Source: Comamonadaceae bacterium
GTDB lineage: Bacteria > Pseudomonadota > Gammaproteobacteria > Burkholderiales > Burkholderiaceae_C
Reading direction: 5' to 3'
Length of the DNA: 34,387 nucleotides
NCBI GenBank assembly: GCA_947451995.1
Contig: CANGCI010000003.1
Location: forward strand, 1-34,387
Below the pieces are notes generated by a model. That model saw nothing but the letters and a program-made list of their open reading frames with translations, ran no database searches and was not told where the DNA came from. Shown one piece after another: positions 27,791 through 34,387 of the stretch. Each line of letters starts with the position of its first letter. The stretch's first letter is position 1. Made by a program: the position numbers and the translations under genes.

Positions 27791-28842
27791 CGTACGGGCT
27801 GTGGCAAGCCCAACGAGGTCCATTCTTTTTCTGACCACCACGCGCCCTCGGACAACACAGGCGCACCTTTGACTGCTTTGAGCTTGACCACGTGACAATG
27901 CAAATCTTTGTGCGTCAGCACATGTTTGAAAGCTGGCAACACGTCCCACTTCAAAGCGCCAGCAACCGAAGCCTTTTGCAATGACGGCGTTAAAGCAGCT
28001 TGCATCGCTTGCTCTGAATCAAAGACAGGCAAGCTGTAAAGGCTGGCCCAGATGCCAGACGCAGGTCTTTTTTCCAACCACACTTCACCCCGCGCGTTTT
28101 GCGCCAGCATCAGCCAAAGCACTTCGCTGCTGCGTTTGAGCTTGCGCGTTTTGACAGGAAACTTTTCGGGCTCGCCAAGTGCATAGGCTTTGCATTGAGT
28201 TTGCACAGGGCACTCAGCGCAATGGGGTTTGCGCGGCAAGCACACCGTGGCCCCCAAATCCATGATGGCTTGTGAGTAGCGTGGCATGGCGGTTTGGAGC
28301 TTCTGGGTGGGCAGCGCCTCTTGCGCCATTTGCCACAACACTTTTTCGTTCTTGGCCACCGACAAATCATCTGCGTAGCCCCACACGCGTGTGAGAACTC
28401 GCTTCACATTGCCATCCATGATGGCCACACGTTCCGAAAAACAAAACGACGCCACAGCGGCCGCAGTCGATCTGCCGATGCCTGGCAAACTGATCAAGGC
28501 TTCTGAATTGTTTGGAAACTCACCGCCAAAACGTGACACCACATCTTTGGCGCATTGATGCAAATTGCGCGCACGGCTGTAATAGCCCAAGCCACTCCAC
28601 AAGCCCATCACTTTGTCTTGGGGCGCTGCCGCCAAATCGGCCACCGTGGGGAAGTTTTCTAAAAACTTGGCGTAGTACGCCAGCACGGTGCTGACCTGCG
28701 TTTGCTGCAACATGATTTCAGACAACCACACCCGATAAGGGTCGCGCGTGTTTTGCCAAGGCAAGTGGTTGCGGCCATGCACCTTCTGCCAAGCCACCAA
28801 GGTCTCGGCCAAACTTGCTGCAGGTTTTATCGCTTTTGGCAT
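27766..28842 (-). CDS. mutY: A/G-specific adenine glycosylase
   Basis: 358 aa; [48 protein letters not shown], four-Cys FeS motif. Confidence 0.96.
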   Translation of the reverse strand: MPKAIKPAASLAETLVAWQKVHGRNHLPWQNTRDPYRVWLSEIMLQQTQVSTVLAYYAKFLENFPTVADLAAAPQDKVMGLWSGLGYYSRARNLHQCAKDVVSRFGGEFPNNSEALISLPGIGRSTAAAVASFCFSERVAIMDGNVKRVLTRVWGYADDLSVAKNEKVLWQMAQEALPTQKLQTAMPRYSQAIMDLGATVCLPRKPHCAECPVQTQCKAYALGEPEKFPVKTRKLKRSSEVLWLMLAQNARGEVWLEKRPASGIWASLYSLPVFDSEQAMQAALTPSLQKASVAGALKWDVLPAFKHVLTHKDLHCHVVKLKAVKGAPVLSEGAWWSEKEWTSLGLPQPVRHLLSSSL

Positions 28843-29642
28843 ACGGGGCAGTAAAAAGTAGAGCGCTGCCCCTGCACAATTTGCTTGATGGGCGTTTCAC
28901 ATGTCCGGCAAGGCAAGCCCGTTCGGCCATACACCGCGGCTTCCAATTGAAAGTACCCGGTGTTGCCCTGCGCATTCACAAAATCTTTGAGGCTGCTGCC
29001 GCCCTGTTCGACGGCGCGTGCCAACACTTGGCGAATGGCCGCGTGCAACTTGGCCACCCGAGGGCCGCTCACTTTGTCGGCTTTCACAGTAGGTTTGATA
29101 CCGGCCATGAACAAGGCTTCCGATGCATAAATGTTGCCAACGCCCACCACCACATCTCCCGCCAACAACACTTGTTTGATGGGCGCAGAGCGCTTTTTAA
29201 GCCCTGCTTGAAACAACTTCAATTCAAAGCCATCGGTCAGGGGTTCCATGCCCAATTTGCTGAGCAATTTCAGGGCAGGCTCGTGATGTTCTGACGCCGA
29301 CCAAACGGCAGCGCCAAATCTTCGGGGGTCGTGCAAGCGCAAAGTACCTTGGGTGGTGACCAAGTCCATGTGATCGTGTTTGCCAGCCGCAACCTGAGTT
29401 GGGGCGAAATTCAGACTGCCCGACATGCCCAAGTGCAGCATCAACACGCCGCGGTCCATGTCCAGCAGCAAGTACTTGCCGCGTCTGCGCACCCGCAAGA
29501 CGCTTTGGCCCACCAAAACCGAAGGGGCCACACCCAAAGGCCAACGCAATGGCTTGCCCATGTGCAGAGCCACAACGCGCGCGCCTTCAATCCGGCTGGC
29601 AAAACTGAGCCGGGTGACTTCTACTTCGGGCAATTCAGGCAT
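28827..29642 (-). CDS. mutM: Formamidopyrimidine-DNA glycosylase
   Basis: Start [11 protein letters not shown] at 29642 preferred over 29681; C-terminal zinc finger [25 protein letters not shown]. Confidence 0.96.
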   Translation of the reverse strand: MPELPEVEVTRLSFASRIEGARVVALHMGKPLRWPLGVAPSVLVGQSVLRVRRRGKYLLLDMDRGVLMLHLGMSGSLNFAPTQVAAGKHDHMDLVTTQGTLRLHDPRRFGAAVWSASEHHEPALKLLSKLGMEPLTDGFELKLFQAGLKKRSAPIKQVLLAGDVVVGVGNIYASEALFMAGIKPTVKADKVSGPRVAKLHAAIRQVLARAVEQGGSSLKDFVNAQGNTGYFQLEAAVYGRTGLPCRTCETPIKQIVQGQRSTFYCPVCQKR

Positions 29643-29719
29643 CGAATCGGCAAACAGGACAGAGTGAAAATAAAGGGCCAAGCCCTGCGTCGCAAGGGCT
29701 CGTGGATTATGATGCCTCT

Positions 29720-31420
29720 ATGAAGTATTGGTTTTCATCGATTGCATTGGTCTGGGCCACAGCGGGGGTATGCGCAGAACCGCCTGTTGAAAACTCCAAC
29801 CTCAATGCCGTTTTGTTTTACCAACTGTTGTTGGGCGAACTCAATGTGCAAGCAGATGAGCCGGGTGCTGGCTTTGCCATCATTTTGGATGCAGCGCGCA
29901 AAACCAAAGACGAAGCGCTCTACCAACGTGCCACCGAATTGGCATTGCAATCTCGCTCAGGCGAGGCAGCGTTGCAAGCCGCCAGAAGCTGGAAATCCAG
30001 CTTGCCTGAATCACAAGAGGCCAACCGCTACATCTTGCAGATTTTGTTGGCCCTCAATCGCATTGAAGAAGCCGGCCGGGCGCTCAAAACCAGCATTGCA
30101 AGCCTTCCGCTGAACGAGCAGTCCAACGCCATCGGCTCTATCCCCCGTGTCTTCAGCCGCGTACAAGATAAAAACTTCGCCGCCAAAATTGTAGAACAGG
30201 CACTGTCGGGCGCCATTCAAAATCCCGAAACAGCCGCGACAGCTTGGACCACCATTGGCCGCATGAAGCGTGAAGCCGGCGAAATTCAACCGGCCGCCGA
30301 AGCAGCACGCGCAGGTCACGCTGCCAATCGCCGAGCGCCAGGCCCCATCATGTTGGCTTTGAGTTTGCTCAATTTGGTGCCCGACGAAGTTCAGCCCATG
30401 ATTTCGCAGTACATGTCGGGCGACGCCTTGCCCGATTTGCGTTTGGGCTATGCCCGCACCTTGATTGACTTGGACCAAATGCAGCCTGCTTTGGCTCAAC
30501 TCTCTCAACTCACCAAACAACATCCTGAATTTGCACCGGGCTGGTTGTTTTTAGGCTTGCTGCAAAGTGACTTGTCGCAAGTCCTGCAAGCAGAGCAATC
30601 GCTTCAGCAATATTTGAAGTTGGCCACCAACGCCAATGATCCCGACCGCATGGGCGGTGTTTCAGAGGCGTATTTGGCTTTGTCTCAAATGGCCCAAAAG
30701 CAAGGCCGTTTTGCAATCGCAGACGAATGGTTGGCCAAAATTCCAGCCGAAGCCGACCCCTTGAAAGTGGCCAGTCGCCGCGCCACTTTGTTGGCACAAC
30801 AAGGCCGCAAAGCAGAAGGCCTGAAAGTGCTGGAGCAAGTCAAAACCAGCAACCCGCAAGAAGTCCGACTCAAAGCCTTGGCGCTCTCTCAGTGGTTGCG
30901 TGAAGACAAACAAATTCCCGCAGCATTTGCCACGATTGAAAAAGCTTTGGCTCAATTTCCAGCCGATACCGATTTGCAATCCGAAATGGCCATGCTGTGT
31001 GAAAAGTTGGGCCGCTTCGAGCAGATGGAAAGTCTGCTGCGCGGCATGATCAAAGCCAAACCCAACGATCCCCATGCTTACAACGCCCTCGGTTACTCTT
31101 TGGCCGACCGCAAAATTCGTTTGGATGAAGCCCGCGAACTCATTTTGAAAGCGGTGCAACTGGCCCCGCGCGACCCCTTCATTCAAGACAGCTTGGGTTG
31201 GTTGGAATACCGCGCAGGCAATCCTCAAGAAGCGCTGCGAATTTTGGAAGCTGCATTCAAAGTCCGACCCGATGCAGAAATTGCAGCGCATTTGGGCGAA
31301 GTGCATTGGAGCTTGGGTCAAAAAGACCAAGCGGGCACCATCTGGCGTGAAGGCCTGATGCTCAAGGCCGACAACGAAACCCTGCTTGAAACCCTCAAGC
31401 AATTCAACTTCAAACCCTGA
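29720..31420 (+). CDS. Tetratricopeptide repeat protein, exported
   Basis: Start MKYWFSSIALVWATAGVCA at 29720 preferred; TPR-like repeats such as NDPHAYNALGYSLADRKIRLDEARELILKAVQLAPRDPFIQDSLGWLEYRAGNPQEAL. Confidence 0.85.
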   Translation: MKYWFSSIALVWATAGVCAEPPVENSNLNAVLFYQLLLGELNVQADEPGAGFAIILDAARKTKDEALYQRATELALQSRSGEAALQAARSWKSSLPESQEANRYILQILLALNRIEEAGRALKTSIASLPLNEQSNAIGSIPRVFSRVQDKNFAAKIVEQALSGAIQNPETAATAWTTIGRMKREAGEIQPAAEAARAGHAANRRAPGPIMLALSLLNLVPDEVQPMISQYMSGDALPDLRLGYARTLIDLDQMQPALAQLSQLTKQHPEFAPGWLFLGLLQSDLSQVLQAEQSLQQYLKLATNANDPDRMGGVSEAYLALSQMAQKQGRFAIADEWLAKIPAEADPLKVASRRATLLAQQGRKAEGLKVLEQVKTSNPQEVRLKALALSQWLREDKQIPAAFATIEKALAQFPADTDLQSEMAMLCEKLGRFEQMESLLRGMIKAKPNDPHAYNALGYSLADRKIRLDEARELILKAVQLAPRDPFIQDSLGWLEYRAGNPQEALRILEAAFKVRPDAEIAAHLGEVHWSLGQKDQAGTIWREGLMLKADNETLLETLKQFNFKP

Positions 31421-31443
31421 ACGTGCTGAAAGCCGGACTGCGC

Positions 31444-31986
31444 ATGAAACGCTTGGGGTTAATGAGTTGCATGGCCAGCGTCTTGCTGTCGGCTTGTGCT
31501 GCCAGCACTGTGGCAACCCCAACCTACACACCACCCGCCTCTGCACCTGCAGACAATCAGGTGGTCACGGTGCAAGCCGATACCCCTGCGCCAGCCTTCA
31601 AAGCAGGTCGCTTTGCATTGCAAATTGACACGCAACCGCCCCAGTCCTTCATCTCCTCCTTTGATTTGACAGGGGGGTGGCCCGATGGCACCTTGAACAT
31701 CTACAACCCACTGGGCCTGCAAATGGCACGCTTGGAGTGGACAGCACAAAGCGCCAAACTGATTCAGGGCAGTCAAGTGGGCTATGCAGCCAACCTTGAA
31801 AGCTTGGTCTACAAATTGACCGGTACGCCTTTGCCCACGGCCGCATTGGTCGATTGGCTGGGCGGCAAGCCCACACCCGCTGAGGGCTGGAACGTCGATG
31901 TCAGCGAATGGCATTTGCGACGCCTGGTGCTTGAACGTGTTCAACCCGCACCCCGCACGGTGCTTCGCATTGCCTTTGAACCATGA
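31444..31986 (+). CDS. lolB: Outer membrane lipoprotein insertion protein LolB
   Basis: Start MKRLGLMSCMASVLLSACAAS with lipobox; LPTAALVDWLGGKPTPAEGW; directly before ispE. Confidence 0.87.
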   Translation: MKRLGLMSCMASVLLSACAASTVATPTYTPPASAPADNQVVTVQADTPAPAFKAGRFALQIDTQPPQSFISSFDLTGGWPDGTLNIYNPLGLQMARLEWTAQSAKLIQGSQVGYAANLESLVYKLTGTPLPTAALVDWLGGKPTPAEGWNVDVSEWHLRRLVLERVQPAPRTVLRIAFEP

Positions 31987-32861
31987 AGTCGCTGCATAAC
32001 GTTTTGGCGCCAGCCAAACTCAATTTGTTCCTGCACATCACGGGGCGCAGGACAGACGGGTACCACCTGCTTCAGTCGGTTTTCATGCTGATCGATTGGT
32101 ACGACACCCTGCACTTTGAGGTTCGACCCAACGGGCAAATTAGCCGAGAAGACCTCAGCGTTCCCCTGCCCGCCGATGACCTGATCACCCGAGCCGCACG
32201 CTTGTTGCAACAAACCAGTGGCACCTCAATGGGCGCTCACATTGCCATCGACAAATCCATCCCGGCCCAGGCGGGCATGGGCGGCGGCTCATCTGATGCA
32301 GCCACGTGCTTGCTGGCTTTGAACAAGTTGTGGAACCTGAATTACTCAGTGAACCAATTGGCCCAGTTGGGACTTCAATTGGGCGCCGATGTGCCCTTTT
32401 TCATCAGGGGCCACAACGCATGGGTCGAGGGAATTGGCGAGATCATGACCCCCGTCACCTTGCCACCTGCCCAATTTGCGGTGGTCAAACCACCTGATGG
32501 TCTTGAAACTTCTAAAATTTTTGGGGATCAGGCTTTAAAGCGCGATACAAAGCCTGCTACAATTTCGGTCTTTGCAGCAGACCCGTATGGCTTTGGCCAC
32601 AACGACCTGCAACCAGTGGCCCAGCGCCTCTGCCCCCAAATCAGCGAATCCATCGCCTGGCTTGAAACAGCCAGACTGGCTTCAGCTGTTGTGAAAGGCA
32701 GAATGACGGGCTCCGGGAGTGCAGTGTTTGCGCAAGTGCCACGCGGCACGGATTTAAGTCAAATGCCTCAAGTTCCAGCAACTTGGCAAAATTGGAAAAT
32801 CCGAATGTGTGGCAATTTGGAAGTTCACCCCCAAAAGGGATGGGCCTCCAGCGACGATTGA
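31983..32861 (+). CDS. ispE: 4-diphosphocytidyl-2-C-methyl-D-erythritol kinase
   Basis: 292 aa; APAKLNLFLHITGRRTDGYHLLQSVFMLID, IPAQAGMGGGSSDAATCLLALN. Confidence 0.95.
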   Translation: MKSLHNVLAPAKLNLFLHITGRRTDGYHLLQSVFMLIDWYDTLHFEVRPNGQISREDLSVPLPADDLITRAARLLQQTSGTSMGAHIAIDKSIPAQAGMGGGSSDAATCLLALNKLWNLNYSVNQLAQLGLQLGADVPFFIRGHNAWVEGIGEIMTPVTLPPAQFAVVKPPDGLETSKIFGDQALKRDTKPATISVFAADPYGFGHNDLQPVAQRLCPQISESIAWLETARLASAVVKGRMTGSGSAVFAQVPRGTDLSQMPQVPATWQNWKIRMCGNLEVHPQKGWASSDD

Positions 32862-32902
32862 TCGGTCGTCAGCTTTGGTTTTCTAAAGCTGGTAACCCGT
32901 GT

Positions 32903-32979
32903 AGGGGAGTCGCCAAGTTGGTTAAGGCACCGGATTTTGATTCCGGCATGCGAAGGTTCGAGTCCTTCTTCCCCTGCCA
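32903..32979 (+). tRNA. tRNA-Gln (TTG anticodon)
   Basis: AGGGGAGTCGCCAAGTTGGTTAAGGCACCGGATTTTGATTCCGGCATGCGAAGGTTCGAGTCCTTCTTCCCCTGCCA, full cloverleaf with encoded CCA. Confidence 0.95.
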
Positions 32980-33101
32980 AATGATTCATGTGCAGTCGTC
33001 CAAAAACGACTGCACGATGCTTCTAAGCGCGGTCATTCGCGTCTTGATAGAAATTTATGCGCTAACCCGCATCGGCCCATCATTTGATCGCTGAGACGCT
33101 C

Positions 33102-34079
33102 ATGCTGCCATCCAACACAAATTCAACATCAGACTTCATGGTCTTTACGGGCAATGCCAATCCTGTGTTGGCGGCCGAAGTGGCCTACGAGTTGGACATT
33201 TCGCTGGGCTTGGCCGATGTCGGCCGTTTCTCAGACGGTGAAGTCACTGTCACCTTGAACCAAAACGTGCGTGCGCGCGACGTGTTCATCATCCAGTCCA
33301 CTTGCGCGCCCACCAACGAAAACCTGATGGAACTGCTGATCATGGTCGACGCTTTGAAGCGCGCCTCAGCCGGTCGCATCAGCGCCATCATCCCTTACTT
33401 CGGCTACGCCCGCCAAGACCGTCGCCCGCGCTCTACGCGTGTGCCCATCACGGCCAAAGTGGTGGCCAACATGTTGCAAGCGGTGGGCGTCAATCACGTC
33501 CTCACCATGGACTTGCACGCCGACCAAATTCAAGGTTTCTTCGACATTCCCGTCGACAACATTTACGCCTCGCCCGTGCTCTTGGGTGACCTGCGCCAAA
33601 AGAACTACGAAGACCTCATTGTGGTCTCCCCCGACGTGGGCGGTGTGGTTCGCGCACGTGCTTTGGCCAAACAACTCAACTGCGATTTGGCCATCATCGA
33701 CAAGCGTCGTCCCAAGGCCAACGTGAGCGAAGTGATGCACGTCATTGGCGACATCGACGGCCGCAACTGCGTCATCATGGACGACATGATTGACACCGCT
33801 GGCACCTTGGTCAAAGCCGCTGAGGTTTTGAAAGAGCGCGGCGCCAAAAAAGTTTACGCATATTGCACACACCCTATTTTCTCGGGCCCCGCCATCGACC
33901 GCATTGCCAAAGGCTCTGCCCTCGATGAAGTGGTTGTGACCAACACCATTCCGTTGTCACAAGCCGCTGCGGCTTGCCCCAAAATTCGCCAACTCACTGT
34001 GGCGCCGCTGTTGGCCAAAACCATCCAGCGCATTGCCCACGGCGAGTCGGTCATGAGTTTGTTCACAGATCAAGACTGA
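33102..34079 (+). CDS. prs: Ribose-phosphate pyrophosphokinase
   Basis: Start [73 protein letters not shown]. Confidence 0.96.
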   Translation: MLPSNTNSTSDFMVFTGNANPVLAAEVAYELDISLGLADVGRFSDGEVTVTLNQNVRARDVFIIQSTCAPTNENLMELLIMVDALKRASAGRISAIIPYFGYARQDRRPRSTRVPITAKVVANMLQAVGVNHVLTMDLHADQIQGFFDIPVDNIYASPVLLGDLRQKNYEDLIVVSPDVGGVVRARALAKQLNCDLAIIDKRRPKANVSEVMHVIGDIDGRNCVIMDDMIDTAGTLVKAAEVLKERGAKKVYAYCTHPIFSGPAIDRIAKGSALDEVVVTNTIPLSQAAAACPKIRQLTVAPLLAKTIQRIAHGESVMSLFTDQD

Positions 34080-34166
34080 TCTGGAACATCAATGTGGGCT
34101 GCTGTTCGGCAGTCCTTTTTAAAACAGAGTCGTACTGGTCGCGGTCGATTCAACTTGGAGTGAGTT

Positions 34167-34387
34167 ATGAAATTTGTCGCTTTTGAGCGCTCTATGCAAG
34201 GTACGGGTGCGAGCCGCCGTCTGCGCAATTCAGGTAAGACACCTGGTATTGTTTATGGCGGTGTGGATCAACAACCCCAATTGGTCGAACTCGACCACAA
34301 TGCCCTGTGGCACGCCCTGAAAAAAGAAGCTTTCCACGCAAGCATCTTGGACATGGAACTGAACGGTAAAGAAACCAAAGTGTTGCT
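34167..34387 (+). CDS. rplY: 50S ribosomal protein L25/Ctc, truncated by window edge
   Basis: Manual translation [73 protein letters not shown]; directly after prs. Confidence 0.9.
   Translation, partial: MKFVAFERSMQGTGASRRLRNSGKTPGIVYGGVDQQPQLVELDHNALWHALKKEAFHASILDMELNGKETKVL

Noticed and set aside
30662-31546. 294-aa minus-strand ORF
   Set aside because: Antisense to the TPR protein gene, Phe/Gln-rich shadow frame with no domain signature.
32862-33101. tRNA-Gln considered as another integration hotspot
   Set aside because: No repeated 3' fragment of this tRNA was seen in the window, and prs/rplY follow directly as in a usual core arrangement.

Overview
The window comes from a betaproteobacterial chromosome, probably Burkholderiales/Comamonadaceae-like (inferred from gene content and order). 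It has two parts. (1) Positions ~190-16854 are an accessory region inserted at a CAT-anticodon tRNA gene (complement 16778..16854). Three near-full copies (190, 1198, 8217) and one truncated copy (7272) of the 3' part of this tRNA, starting at the anticodon loop, lie downstream in the same orientation. The three full copies share a further ~75-80 bp non-tRNA block carrying a 9-bp inverted repeat and paired TTCCACA motifs. This looks like serial tRNA-targeted integrations, with no integrase ORF visible in any segment. Cargo: a MntA/HepT toxin-antitoxin pair; a TetR / Bug (TctC) / amidase / tannase / VOC / DUF4287 block; an NYN-domain protein; and a catabolic island (SDR, epimerase, fused TRAP permease, TRAP SBP, VOC, MaoC/HTD2-like hydratase, CoA-transferase, IclR). 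A partial arsC lies on the far left. (2) Positions ~16900-34387 are mostly core-like: MBL hydrolase, DUF1330, DUF433/DUF5615 TA pair, LexA-boxed umuDC, HMG-CoA-lyase-like, hppD, VOC, hrcA, nadK, recN, rapZ, mutY, mutM, TPR protein, lolB, ispE, tRNA-Gln(TTG), prs and a partial rplY. The most interesting signal is the tandem tRNA-fragment architecture with cargo but no visible integrase.
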